From the NCBI GenBank assembly GCA_039985655.1, contig JBDWSF010000037.1, forward strand, positions 124,001 through 188,000: DNA of 64,000 bases. The letters run 5' to 3'. Source of the stretch: Postechiella sp039985655 (GTDB taxonomy: Bacteria > Bacteroidota > Bacteroidia > Flavobacteriales > Flavobacteriaceae). The notes beneath the pieces were generated by a model that did no database searches, had not been told where the DNA came from, and saw nothing but the letters and a program-made list of their open reading frames with translations. Position numbers and translations under genes: made by a program. How positions within the stretch are numbered: position 1 is the stretch's first letter; every line of letters starts with the position of its first letter. Of this stretch, positions 43,292 to 52,023 are shown in pieces.

Positions 43292-43882
43292 ATGACCAAA
43301 GACTTTTTCGACAACAAATTCTTGATAGAATCTTTAATTAAAGAAGACGAAAAAGCATATTCTTTTCTAGTTGATGCCTATCATAAAAAGCTATTTGCAT
43401 ACGCTTTTAGTTTAACTAAAAATCATTCTTCATCTCAAGATATTGTTCAGAATGTTTTTTTAAAAACTTGGGAATTTCGAAAAAAACTTAACTCATCGCA
43501 TTCTATAAAAAGTTTTTTATATAAATCTGTTTATAATGAATTTGTAAATAGATACCATAAAAACAAATCAACATCAACCTTAGATAGAATTTTTATAGAA
43601 AATTTGAATAACGTCATTGATCCTCAAAACGACGCCATTTTAAAAGAAAAAATTTCTTTTGTGAATTCTGAAATTGAAAAATTACCCTCCAAATGCAAAC
43701 AAGTTTTCATCTTAAGTAAAAAAGAAGGATTAAGTAATATTGAAATCGCGAATTACTTAGGTGTTACTGTTAAATCAGTAGAAAAGCATATTACAAAAGG
43801 GTTTTCTTTGATTAGAAAAGAAGCAAAAAAGAAAATTAAAGTTATATTATTTCAACTTTGCAGGTCAATAAGACTAGACTAA
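43292..43882 (+). CDS. ECF RNA polymerase sigma factor
   Basis: The 196-residue protein has sigma region 2 (about 22-90; LVDAYHKKLFAYAFSLTK, QDIVQNVFLKTWEFRK) and region 4 (about 125-180; LPSKCKQVFILSKKEGLSN, IEIANYLGVTVKSVEKHI). It is of the Bacteroidota type paired with FecR and should switch on the susC operon. It is transcribed away from fecR, while such pairs are usually in one operon with the sigma gene first. Its last 9 bases overlap the end of the kinase gene on the other strand. Confidence 0.95.
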   Translation: MTKDFFDNKFLIESLIKEDEKAYSFLVDAYHKKLFAYAFSLTKNHSSSQDIVQNVFLKTWEFRKKLNSSHSIKSFLYKSVYNEFVNRYHKNKSTSTLDRIFIENLNNVIDPQNDAILKEKISFVNSEIEKLPSKCKQVFILSKKEGLSNIEIANYLGVTVKSVEKHITKGFSLIRKEAKKKIKVILFQLCRSIRLD

Positions 43883-44674
43883 CGGGTATTTTAACACCAA
43901 TTCTACACCTTTATTTATCGAGGAATTAATTTTTAATTCAGCACCAATTAAAGCAGCTCTACTTTGCATATTTATTAAACCTGAGCCTTTTTCTACCGTT
44001 TCTATATTAAACCCTTTCCCATCATCTTTGCCTGTAATTATTAAATTGTGAAGCGAATAATCAAGTGTTATCATTAAATTTTTAGCTTCGGAGTATTTTA
44101 CAGAATTTGATAAAAATTCTTGCAGGATTCTAAAAATAATGATTTCGTGCTTTTTATTATTAAATTCCTTTTTATCTCCAATAATTTTTAATTCCGCGGA
44201 AGCGAATTTCATCTTTTTTAAGCGTTCTAATTCGTTCCTTATAGATTTTTCAAAGCCAATATTTAGTACGACTTCATTATTCAACGTTTTTGACAAGGCA
44301 CGCACTTCTTTTAAACTGTTACTTAAAGCCTCTGAAGTGTCTTTTAACTTATCTTTTACATCATCCTCAACTTGCATTTTAAAAATGCTTAATTGCATAC
44401 TTGCAAAAGATAATAGTTGCCCTATATTATCATGTAATTCCCAACCTATATTTTTTAAAGTTTGCTCTTGCGTTTCGGTTTGTACTTTTGTTATTTCTTC
44501 CTCGAAAATTTGCTGCTGCCTTATTTTATCTAAAAGAAGCTTGTTTTTTCGTTTTTGAAAGACAACAAAAAACACAATGACTAATGTTGTAATGATAACT
44601 AATACCATTATCATATACACCAATAAATAACGCTCTGAAGCCGTTGTAACTAATCTTTCTGTGGTTTGCACCAT
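43874..44674 (-). CDS. Membrane sensor histidine kinase (NarL/HisKA_3 type)
   Basis: 266 residues: one membrane helix (about 18-39), a coiled-coil-like linker, a HisKA_3-type dimerisation helix with the phosphoacceptor in NIGWELHDNIGQLLSFA (His81), and an HATPase domain with EFLSNSVKYSEAKN (N box) and GKDDGKGFNIETVEKGSG (G box). There is no periplasmic sensor domain, so input probably comes from the overlapping upstream membrane protein. No response regulator lies nearby; the LuxR-type partner must be elsewhere. It overlaps the upstream gene by 25 bases. Confidence 0.9.
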   Translation of the reverse strand: MVQTTERLVTTASERYLLVYMIMVLVIITTLVIVFFVVFQKRKNKLLLDKIRQQQIFEEEITKVQTETQEQTLKNIGWELHDNIGQLLSFASMQLSIFKMQVEDDVKDKLKDTSEALSNSLKEVRALSKTLNNEVVLNIGFEKSIRNELERLKKMKFASAELKIIGDKKEFNNKKHEIIIFRILQEFLSNSVKYSEAKNLMITLDYSLHNLIITGKDDGKGFNIETVEKGSGLINMQSRAALIGAELKINSSINKGVELVLKYPLV

Positions 44675-45354
44675 ATTAAAGCAAATGTAAAAGTTAAATA
44701 CATAAATAAATTGGCAAGTAAATAAATTTCCTTTTTTAACAAATTAAAATTCAAATCTCGATTGAAGTTATAAATTTCATAAAATACTAAAGGAGTAGTT
44801 ACAAGCCACCAAATTAAAATAGTTCCACTTATGTAAAAGTTTATAGACTTATGAAAACTTAATATTACATTACTATTTAAAATTTCTATAAAATGAAAAA
44901 TAACGACAATAAAAATTATGAAAGCTCCAATAATATTTATTGAATCAAAATAACCAGTAAAAAACTGATCTAAATTAAATACAATAACACTAACAGAAAC
45001 CACAAAAAAAGCAATCCCCAAAAACTTTACAATTGAACTGAATTTTTTATTTCTTAAAATTTTATAAAAGTAAAATGTAAAAAACAATATTGCTCCTATT
45101 TCCCAAAACAAAGTATACCACCAATAATTCCAAGCAAACACTGTACCTTTAAGAAAGTGTAAAAAATTAGAATCTCCAATGTATTGCACATAACTGCCTA
45201 ATTGATCTCCTATCGATAAATACCACAAAAACCATATAAAATATTTAGCAGCGGTAAACTTATATTTGTTATAAACAAATAGTCCCGTTATTGCTGCTAA
45301 AAACTCTATGCTATGTGTTAAAAGATAATAATTTTGCTTTAAAAATTCTTCCAT
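44650..45354 (-). CDS. Multi-pass membrane protein coupled to the kinase
   Basis: The 234-residue protein is very hydrophobic with about seven membrane helices (for example AAITGLFVYNKYKF, IIGAFIIFIVVIFHFIEIL, YLLANLFMYLTFTFALIW) and many Trp and Tyr residues. No family is recognised. The 25-base overlap with the kinase gene argues for translational coupling and a joint function, perhaps as the sensing part of the kinase. Confidence 0.7.
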   Translation of the reverse strand: MEEFLKQNYYLLTHSIEFLAAITGLFVYNKYKFTAAKYFIWFLWYLSIGDQLGSYVQYIGDSNFLHFLKGTVFAWNYWWYTLFWEIGAILFFTFYFYKILRNKKFSSIVKFLGIAFFVVSVSVIVFNLDQFFTGYFDSINIIGAFIIFIVVIFHFIEILNSNVILSFHKSINFYISGTILIWWLVTTPLVFYEIYNFNRDLNFNLLKKEIYLLANLFMYLTFTFALIWCKPQKD

Positions 45355-45366
45355 AAATTACTTAAA

Positions 45367-45873
45367 TCAAGGATAACCTTCACCACCCACACCGCGATTT
45401 AATGGAGGAACAGGCGGGTCACCAACCACACTGCTAAAATTAAATGGAACAACGCTTGCCTCAGACAGAGATATATCTCCCGTAGGAGCAATAAACATAG
45501 TTGTATAATTAGATTTTTCTGGACCTGCATCCTCTCCGTAAACGCCTAAATATACTTTAATTCCATCCATAGTATAGCCCATATGCTTAGATTCTGCTTC
45601 AGCATAATCTAAATAATTCCTAATATCTTCCAATTTCCATTTCGTTGAACGCTTATCAACTTTTCTTCCTTGTTTTTGTGCTGCGGAATCTACAGCCGCT
45701 TTTCGGTATTTTGTCCAATTATTATTTAAAGCAATAGCGTCTTCGACAGAGATGACTCCTTTTGGTTTTACTATTTTAGATTCCTTTTCGGCCTCTAAAG
45801 TTCTCGGACAAAAATAATAGGTTGCAAAGGCTCCTATGAGAGCTCCAATAATAATGTAGCTTAATTTTTTCAT
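45367..45873 (-). CDS. Conserved hypothetical with N-terminal membrane anchor
   Basis: 168 residues: an N-terminal hydrophobic helix (LSYIIIGALIGAFATYYF), a charged helical middle (ISVEDAIALNNNWTKYRKAA, LEDIRNYLDYAEAESKHMG) and a C-terminal sandwich-like part ending in a Pro/Gly-rich tail (PPVPPLNRGVGGEGYP). No function is known to me. It precedes the sensor pair by 12 bases in the same direction, so it may be part of that operon. Confidence 0.7.
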   Translation of the reverse strand: MKKLSYIIIGALIGAFATYYFCPRTLEAEKESKIVKPKGVISVEDAIALNNNWTKYRKAAVDSAAQKQGRKVDKRSTKWKLEDIRNYLDYAEAESKHMGYTMDGIKVYLGVYGEDAGPEKSNYTTMFIAPTGDISLSEASVVPFNFSSVVGDPPVPPLNRGVGGEGYP

Positions 45874-45940
45874 ATCTAGATTAAATTAATAGTTCCTTAA
45901 AAATAGAAAAAAAAATATAGATGTAACTATTTATTTCTTT

Positions 45941-46576
45941 TTAAGCAGGAAACCCTAACATACCTCCCATACCTACCGTAAATAACCAGCACCCATAAAT
46001 AGCATGTTCTATAGATACTAAGACTGTAGATTTGGTTTTATAATAGGTAAAGGCAAAAAATAATCCACCTAAAAAGGTTAATATTAGCACTAAGGTATTT
46101 TTAAATAATAGATGTGCTAGAGAAAATACTATAGCATTTATTAAAAGGAATACCTTTTCATTTTCAAAAAGAGGTTTGTAACGTTCAAAATAAAATGTTC
46201 TATAAATTAACTCTTGAGGGTAAACCGAGAAAAAACTATAAAAAAATAATATAAGTAGCCATAATTGGGGTTTATTAAGAAGGACATTAAAAAGCAACTC
46301 TTTATTAGTAAACCATACAAATGCAGTAGTAACGACGACAATTATCAATAATTTTAAAGTTGTATGCTTTACAAATGTCTTAAAATTAAGGTTAGGCTCT
46401 ATTTTAAGTTTTTTTCTCTCAATTTTTAATAAAACAAAAATGATATAAGAAAAGCCTAAAACGCCAATTATCATTTTTATTTGAAAAGGATAATTGAAAG
46501 CAAAACTTATTGGCAATAGAATAAATAGGGTAAAAAACTCTGTGATTTTATATGGAGTTGATTTCATACTAAACAT
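45941..46576 (-). CDS. CPBP-family intramembrane protease
   Basis: The 211-residue protein has about six membrane helices and the three CPBP/Abi motifs: QELIYRTFYFERY (first Glu of the usual EExxxR replaced by Gln), FSLAHLLF (FxxxH) and EHAIYGCWLF. Family members cut proteins within the membrane or process prenylated peptides, and some protect against bacteriocins. The Gln at the first motif position is a difference to note; the second Glu, Arg and His residues remain. It overlaps the upstream regulator gene by 8 bases. Confidence 0.82.
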   Translation of the reverse strand: MFSMKSTPYKITEFFTLFILLPISFAFNYPFQIKMIIGVLGFSYIIFVLLKIERKKLKIEPNLNFKTFVKHTTLKLLIIVVVTTAFVWFTNKELLFNVLLNKPQLWLLILFFYSFFSVYPQELIYRTFYFERYKPLFENEKVFLLINAIVFSLAHLLFKNTLVLILTFLGGLFFAFTYYKTKSTVLVSIEHAIYGCWLFTVGMGGMLGFPA

Positions 46577-47027
46577 TAATAATTGTAGTGTGCTTCACCT
46601 CGTTTATTACAAACATACTATGTGTACTTCCTATATGATTAATACTTGTTAATTTCTCTACCACAAACTCTCGAAACGCCACCATATCTTTTACTAAAAC
46701 TTTTAAAAGATAGTCATAATCTCCACTTAAATGATAGCATTCTAACACCTCATTAAGCGTTGTAACTTCTTTTTCGAACTTAACGACATAATCTTGACTG
46801 TGCTGCGTCAATTTTATATGACAAAAGGCCACAAAAGCTTTGTCTATTTTTTCTTTGTTAACTAACGCTACATATTTATTAATAACACCTTCTTTTTCAA
46901 GTTTTTTAATGCGTTCGTAAACCGCAGTTACCGACAGGTTTAATTTATTGGATAGTTCTTTATTAGTTTGTTTACTGTCCTGCTGTAAATAGGTAATTAA
47001 CTTTTTATCGATAGCATCAAAAATCAT
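46569..47027 (-). CDS. Lrp/AsnC-family transcriptional regulator
   Basis: The 152-residue protein has an N-terminal winged helix-turn-helix (FDAIDKKLITYLQQDSKQT, LSVTAVYERIKKLEKEG) and a C-terminal ligand-binding RAM domain (FVAFCHIKLTQHSQDY, YHLSGDYDYLLKVLVKDM). Such regulators sense amino acids. It is divergent from the Cys/Met PLP-enzyme gene across 157 AT-rich bases, so that gene is the likely target. Confidence 0.93.
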   Translation of the reverse strand: MIFDAIDKKLITYLQQDSKQTNKELSNKLNLSVTAVYERIKKLEKEGVINKYVALVNKEKIDKAFVAFCHIKLTQHSQDYVVKFEKEVTTLNEVLECYHLSGDYDYLLKVLVKDMVAFREFVVEKLTSINHIGSTHSMFVINEVKHTTIINV

Positions 47028-47184
47028 AATGGATAAATTTTCTTAAAAACACATGTTAACGTCAAAAATACGGATAAAAAAACTAAAACACAATACATAT
47101 ATAGTTTTATAATCTATAAACACACATAACTATTGATAATTAATCATTAATAATCGAATTTTGATAGCACTAAAACAAAAAATC

Positions 47185-48390
47185 ATGGCTTTTAAACCCG
47201 CTAATAATATTCAAGATTTACAATACTTCGGTGAATTTGGAGGTGTTAACCCTTCTATTTCAGATTCTTCAACCTACACATTTATATCGGCAAAAACCAT
47301 GTTTGATACTTTTGAAGGCAATGCAGATGGTTGTTATTTATACTCAAGACATACGTCGCCCTCAAATTTATATTTAGGAGAAGCTCTTGCTGCTATGGAA
47401 GGAACAGAAACAGCAAATGTATCGGCATCAGGCATGGGAGCCATTACGCCTGTTTTACTTCAATTATGCAAATCTGGAGATCATATTGTTTCGAGTAGAA
47501 CTATTTATGGTGGAACTTATGCTTTTTTAAAGAATTTTACACCTCGTTTTAATATTGAAACCTCTTTTGTAGATATTACTAATATAGAAACAGTTGAAGC
47601 TGCCATTACTAAAAATACCAAGGTTATATATTGCGAATCGGTTAGTAATCCTCTTTTAGAAGTTGCAGATATTAATGGCTTAGCAACTTTAGCAAAAAAA
47701 CATGGTTTAAAGCTAGTTGTCGATAACACTTTTTCCCCGTTATCTATTTCACCAGTCAAATTAGGCGCAGATATTGTAGCACACAGTTTAACAAAATTTA
47801 TAAATGGTTCTAGCGATACTGTTGGTGGTGTTGTTTGTGGCTCTCAAGATTTTATAAATGATTTACGTAACGTAAACAACGGCGCTTCAATGTTATTAGG
47901 ATCGACTATGGATAGTTTAAGAGCGTCATCCATTTTAAAAAATCTAAGAACACTTCATCTAAGAATTCAACAGCATAGTAAAAACGCTCTTTTTATTGCC
48001 GAAAAATTTGAAGCCGACGGTTTGAAAACAGTTTACCCAGGTTTAGAATCTCACCCATCACATCAATTATATAAAAGTATGATGAACGCAGAATACGGTT
48101 TTGGAGGCATGTTAACGATTGATGTTGGTACAATTGATAAAGCCAATGCTTTAATGGAACTCATGCAAGATGAAAATCTGGGATATCTAGCAGTAAGCTT
48201 AGGCTTTTATAAAACATTATTTAGTGCACCAGGAACATCGACATCTTCTGAAATCCCTTTAGAAGAACAAGCTTCTATGGGTTTAAGTAACGGATTAATT
48301 CGTTTTTCTATCGGTTTAGATGCAGATATAGAACGCACCTACACTATGATGAAAACCTGCATGATAAAATTGAATATTTTAAATGGATAA
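47185..48390 (+). CDS. Cys/Met-metabolism PLP enzyme (gamma-lyase type)
   Basis: The start at 47185 gives 401 residues; a TTG eight codons upstream belongs to a GAATTTTG -7-like box and is not favoured. The PLP lysine is K204 in IVAHSLTKFINGSSDT, and SASGMGAITPVLLQ and VVDNTFSPL are other cofactor contacts. The family includes cystathionine gamma-synthase, homoserine sulfhydrylases and methionine gamma-lyase. In the loop where methionine gamma-lyases usually have Cys (YGCTF) this protein has Gly110 (IYGGTYAF), so that activity should not be assumed. The adjacent Lrp regulator supports an amino-acid catabolic or biosynthetic role. Confidence 0.88.
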   Translation: MAFKPANNIQDLQYFGEFGGVNPSISDSSTYTFISAKTMFDTFEGNADGCYLYSRHTSPSNLYLGEALAAMEGTETANVSASGMGAITPVLLQLCKSGDHIVSSRTIYGGTYAFLKNFTPRFNIETSFVDITNIETVEAAITKNTKVIYCESVSNPLLEVADINGLATLAKKHGLKLVVDNTFSPLSISPVKLGADIVAHSLTKFINGSSDTVGGVVCGSQDFINDLRNVNNGASMLLGSTMDSLRASSILKNLRTLHLRIQQHSKNALFIAEKFEADGLKTVYPGLESHPSHQLYKSMMNAEYGFGGMLTIDVGTIDKANALMELMQDENLGYLAVSLGFYKTLFSAPGTSTSSEIPLEEQASMGLSNGLIRFSIGLDADIERTYTMMKTCMIKLNILNG

Positions 48391-48462
48391 ACTAAGTAAA
48401 ATAGTTAATTATTCTTATAAATAATAATTAATATTACCAATAAAAATTCACATTTCAAAACC

Positions 48463-48500
48463 TGCTCTCGATACAATTCCGGAAAAAAAAAAAAAAATCG
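48463..48500. repeat. Dispersed intergenic repeat (family C), copy 2, with 15-A run
   Basis: Inverted copy of the repeat at 7994-8042; TCTCGATACAATTCCG is shared exactly. It is followed by a run of 15 A and ATCGAGC, which can pair with the left end. Confidence 0.6.
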
Positions 48501-48544
48501 AGCTAAAAGTTTGGTCGGTATGAAAAATTAAAAAGTACAACGAG

Positions 48545-49567
48545 TTAAATACCTTTCAATCGTAGCCACATATCAGAAATCACACTTCCTAGATTATCAA
48601 ACTGAGGCTCGAATGGCTTAATATTTAATCGGTTTTCATCCTTATAAAGATACAAACGAAAGACTGAAGAATTAGGATCGTTTACATCTAAAATAGGGTA
48701 TCTTAAATCGTTATATTGATATTCGTTTTCCTTTGTTTTATAAATACTATAATACCCATTACTAAACCACGACAAATCTTCAATGTCCTTAAAATCAGTC
48801 GGACTTAAATCACGTTGTTTGGGTAATTCATTAAAATTTAAAAACCTGTTTTTTGTATCAAATAATGAATAATTTGCCACAAAATAAGAAGTTTCAGTTT
48901 CAGCAATACCATACCATAAAACATTATTAAAAATGGCTGGTTGCGTAATATATCGTGTATTGTTTATTCCGCTATCACTCAAAGATTTTTTGAAAACAGA
49001 ATCGATATAAAATTTATTCCCCAAAGTGAGTAACATATAAGCAGAACTAATACCTAGACCTAATGTTAACCACAACTTACGCTTAATATTTTGTCTATTA
49101 AAAAACATTAAAATTATCATACAAATTAAAAAAGGCAATGTATAAATAGGATCGACTACAGCTATATTATTAAAGGCAACTCTGTAGTTCGAAAAGGGCG
49201 TAAATAATTGTGTTCCATAAGGCGTAAAACAATCGAGTATTGGATGTGTAAATAAAGATAAAAACCAAAGCCCTATCCAATCTTTCTGAGTGGTTGTGTT
49301 TAATCGACTTCCCGAATTGTATAATTTATACGCCAATACTCCTAATAAAAAGGCAGCAACAACAGAAAACAAAATAGAATGCATAAAACCGCGATGGAAT
49401 AACATCACGTCAATTTCATTTTTAAAAATCCATTTCCCCACAAAAACATCTAAATCTGGAATGGTACCACCAATAGCTCCAAATAACAATGCTTTATTAC
49501 CAATTTTTTTTCCTAGAACAGCTTCTCCACAGGCAGCTCCTAATACAATTTGAGTTAAAGAATCCAT
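48545..49567 (-). CDS. YdjM-type membrane metal-dependent hydrolase
   Basis: The 340-residue inner-membrane protein begins MDSLTQIVLGAACGEAVLG and has the family His/Asp motifs: GTIPDLDVF, LFHRGFMHSIL and LFTHPILDCFTPYGTQL. About four membrane helices are followed by a C-terminal soluble part of roughly 150 residues. The E. coli YdjM relative is SOS-induced, but its substrate is unknown. A TACATTTG -7 box lies 23 bases upstream of the ATG. It is divergent from the antiporter gene. Confidence 0.85.
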   Translation of the reverse strand: MDSLTQIVLGAACGEAVLGKKIGNKALLFGAIGGTIPDLDVFVGKWIFKNEIDVMLFHRGFMHSILFSVVAAFLLGVLAYKLYNSGSRLNTTTQKDWIGLWFLSLFTHPILDCFTPYGTQLFTPFSNYRVAFNNIAVVDPIYTLPFLICMIILMFFNRQNIKRKLWLTLGLGISSAYMLLTLGNKFYIDSVFKKSLSDSGINNTRYITQPAIFNNVLWYGIAETETSYFVANYSLFDTKNRFLNFNELPKQRDLSPTDFKDIEDLSWFSNGYYSIYKTKENEYQYNDLRYPILDVNDPNSSVFRLYLYKDENRLNIKPFEPQFDNLGSVISDMWLRLKGI

Positions 49568-49589
49568 TAAACTTATTAGAATTTAGTTG

Positions 49590-49597
49590 CAAATGTA
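49590..49597 (-). promoter_or_regulatory. -7 promoter box for the YdjM-type gene
   Basis: CAAATGTA on the plus strand is TACATTTG on the minus strand, an exact TAnnTTTG match 22 bases before the ATG. No TTG at proper spacing was found. Confidence 0.45.
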
Positions 49598-49661
49598 AGC
49601 AACTTTAATATTTGCATAGGTTTGACGAAAATCGTAACATTACCTAACTAAAAATCACTTC

Positions 49662-51149
49662 ATGCAAGACGAAAACAATATTTCTAAAATAAAAATTGAC
49701 GATCAAAGTATTGTAGAAAACAAAGAACTAAACATTTGGGAAGCACTAATACCTGTATTAGCGTTGGTGATTATGCTATTTTTCAATGTTAAATATGTTT
49801 TTGGAGACGATGCACTTAGTGGTAGTAATCAATTTATTATGCTTTTAGGTGCTGCTGTTGCAGTAATTGTTGGTTTTTTTAACAAAGTGCCTTTTTCTCT
49901 AATGATGGATGAAGTTGCAGAAAACATCAAATCGACCATTGGTGCCATTCTAATTATATTATTTGTTGGCGCCCTAGCAGGAACTTGGCTAATAAGCGGT
50001 ATTATACCAACAATTGTTTATTATGGATTACAAATTCTTAGCCCTAATATTTTCTTACCGGCCTGTGTCATAATTTGTGCGCTTATTTCTATTGCAACGG
50101 GTAGTTCTTGGGCTACATCCGCAACTATAGGCATTGCTTTAGTTGGTATTGGTAATGCTTTAGGCATAAATTCGGGTATGACTGCTGGAGCTGTTATTTC
50201 GGGAGCATATTTTGGAGATAAAATGTCTCCACTAAGTGATACGACAAACTTAGCACCTGCGATGGCTGGCGGAGAATTGTTTTCACATATTAAATACATG
50301 ACCTATACAACGATTCCAACCATAATTGTTACGCTTATTATTTTTATAATTATTAGCTTATCTCTTGATGTAACAGGACCTACAGATACATCATTAATGA
50401 TACAAGCTATTGAAGAATCTATAAATATTACGCCTTGGGTTTTTCTAGTTCCATGTGTTGTTATTTTCATGATTATAAAAAAAACACCTCCTTTAATAGC
50501 CTTGTTTATTGGCGCTTTATTGGGTGCTATTTTCGCAATCATTTTTCAACCAGACATAGTAAAACAAATAGCAGGTACAGACGAACTTAGCTTTATTTCT
50601 GCATATAAGGGAGTCATGACTGCTATAACTGTAGATTCATCTATTGCTACTAATAATCCCCAACTTAATGAACTATTTTCATCTGGAGGTATGGCTGGTA
50701 TGCTAGGAACCATTTGGTTAGTCATTTGCGCTATGGTTTTTGGTGGTGTTATGGATGCTATTGGAGCCCTTTCAAGAATAAGTAAAACTGTTTTAAGTTT
50801 ATTTGATTCAGTATTCGGACTTTTTGCCAGCACAGTTATTAGTTGCGTTGGATTAAACGCTATTGCTTCAGATCAATACTTAGCTATTGTTATTCCTGGT
50901 CGCATGTACAGAAAAGCTTTTGAAGATAAAGGTTTAGCTCCCGAAAATTTAAGTAGAACTTTAGAGGATGCTGGAACCGTGACTTCTGTTTTAGTTCCAT
51001 GGAATACCTGTGGAGCTTATCAAAGCGGTGTACTTGGTGTTGATACGTTTTCTTATGCTGGATATGCTTTTTTCAATTGGTTAAGCCCATTTACCACGCT
51101 TCTATTTGCTGGATTATCTATTAAAATTAAACAAATCTCAAAGCAATAA
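49662..51149 (+). CDS. NhaC-family Na+/H+ antiporter
   Basis: The 495-residue inner-membrane protein has about 11-12 helices. Family stretches include ATGSSWATSATIGIALVGIG, SGAYFGDKMSPLSDTTNLAP (ion-path Asp residues) and GGMAGMLGTIWLVICAMVFG. The C-terminal part has VTSVLVPWNTCGAYQSGVLG. It expels Na+ in exchange for protons or exchanges organic cations or acids; the exact ion is unknown. This suits a marine organism. It is a single-gene unit, divergent from the YdjM-type gene. Confidence 0.92.
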   Translation: MQDENNISKIKIDDQSIVENKELNIWEALIPVLALVIMLFFNVKYVFGDDALSGSNQFIMLLGAAVAVIVGFFNKVPFSLMMDEVAENIKSTIGAILIILFVGALAGTWLISGIIPTIVYYGLQILSPNIFLPACVIICALISIATGSSWATSATIGIALVGIGNALGINSGMTAGAVISGAYFGDKMSPLSDTTNLAPAMAGGELFSHIKYMTYTTIPTIIVTLIIFIIISLSLDVTGPTDTSLMIQAIEESINITPWVFLVPCVVIFMIIKKTPPLIALFIGALLGAIFAIIFQPDIVKQIAGTDELSFISAYKGVMTAITVDSSIATNNPQLNELFSSGGMAGMLGTIWLVICAMVFGGVMDAIGALSRISKTVLSLFDSVFGLFASTVISCVGLNAIASDQYLAIVIPGRMYRKAFEDKGLAPENLSRTLEDAGTVTSVLVPWNTCGAYQSGVLGVDTFSYAGYAFFNWLSPFTTLLFAGLSIKIKQISKQ

Positions 51150-51244
51150 AATTAAACTATCAATTAAAATATTTATCATAACTAAAATCTATCGATAGAT
51201 AAAAAATTAAAATTTCTTTTTCAGCATAAATTGGTCTTGTGTTT

Positions 51245-51252
51245 TATATTTG
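51245..51252 (+). promoter_or_regulatory. -7 promoter box for the peroxiredoxin gene
   Basis: TATATTTG is an exact TAnnTTTG box, 37 bases before the ATG. A TTG lies 11 bases upstream, closer than the usual 17-23. Confidence 0.55.
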
Positions 51253-51289
51253 TAGCATAAAAAATCATAAACAAATTAAATACAAACAA

Positions 51290-51934
51290 ATGGCATTAGT
51301 AGGAAAAAAATTTCCAGATTTAAACGTTGACGCAATGAACGAAATGGGCGATACTTTTAAAGTAAACGTTCTTGAAGAAGCAATAAACAACAAGAAAAAA
51401 GTAGTTCTTTTTTGGTATCCAAAAGATTTTACTTTTGTTTGTCCTACAGAATTACACGCATTTCAAGCGGCATTACCAGAATTTGAAAAAAGAAATACAG
51501 TAGTTATTGGTGCCTCTTGCGATACACCAGAAGTACATTTTGCATGGCTAAGCGCTGCAAAAGACAACGGAGGTATTGAAGGTGTTACTTACCCATTACT
51601 TGCCGATAGTAACAGGAATTTATCTAGCATTTTAGGCATTCTTGATATTAAAAACGAAACGTTTGACGAAGAAACAGGAACCGTTCAAGTTGAAGGAGAT
51701 AACGTAACTTACAGAGCTACTTACATTATTGATGAAGAAGGAACTGTACAACACGAAAGCATTAACAACATGCCTTTAGGTCGAAATGTTGGTGAATATA
51801 TTCGATTAGTTGACGCTTTAACTCACGTGCAAGAAAAAGGAGAAGTTTGTCCTGCAAACTGGGAAGAAGGAAAACAAGCTATGGCACCAAACGCTAAAGG
51901 TACTGCGGAATATTTATCTGCTCACGTAAATTAA
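51290..51934 (+). CDS. 2-Cys peroxiredoxin (AhpC/TSA type)
   Basis: The 214-residue enzyme reduces peroxides with thiols. The peroxidatic cysteine is C51 in FVCPTELHAFQ and the resolving one C187 in GEVCPANWEEG, the typical 2-Cys layout. The ATG at 51290 begins MALVGKKFPDLNVD; a GTG further upstream would start inside the promoter region and add 17 unrelated residues. A thioredoxin gene follows and may supply electrons. It is separated from that gene by a long hairpin. Confidence 0.95.
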   Translation: MALVGKKFPDLNVDAMNEMGDTFKVNVLEEAINNKKKVVLFWYPKDFTFVCPTELHAFQAALPEFEKRNTVVIGASCDTPEVHFAWLSAAKDNGGIEGVTYPLLADSNRNLSSILGILDIKNETFDEETGTVQVEGDNVTYRATYIIDEEGTVQHESINNMPLGRNVGEYIRLVDALTHVQEKGEVCPANWEEGKQAMAPNAKGTAEYLSAHVN

Positions 51935-51940
51935 TAAAAC

Positions 51941-52005
51941 GTCATTGTGATTATATTGAAGCAATCTATCAAATACAGAGCGATTGCTTCAATATATGCA
52001 ATGAT
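51941..52005. repeat. Long palindromic repeat between peroxiredoxin and thioredoxin genes
   Basis: TATATTGAAGCAATC at 51952-51966 pairs perfectly with GATTGCTTCAATATA at 51982-51996; outer CATTG/CAATG pieces extend the stem. GTCATTG...GAAGCAATC is a style of intergenic repeat widespread in Bacteroidota. It may also attenuate read-through. Confidence 0.65.
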
Positions 52006-52023
52006 ATTTAAAATATCTTTATT

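Noticed and set aside
44139..44558. 139-codon frame opposite the histidine kinase gene
   Set aside because: Shadow frame; the kinase motifs on the other strand are clear.
47161..47184. TTG start extending the PLP enzyme by eight codons
   Set aside because: The TTG lies in a GAATTTTG -7-like sequence, and homologous proteins begin near MAFKPANNIQ.
51239..51289. GTG start extending the peroxiredoxin by 17 residues
   Set aside because: It would begin ahead of the -7 box, so those codons are unlikely to be transcribed; the extension resembles no peroxiredoxin.
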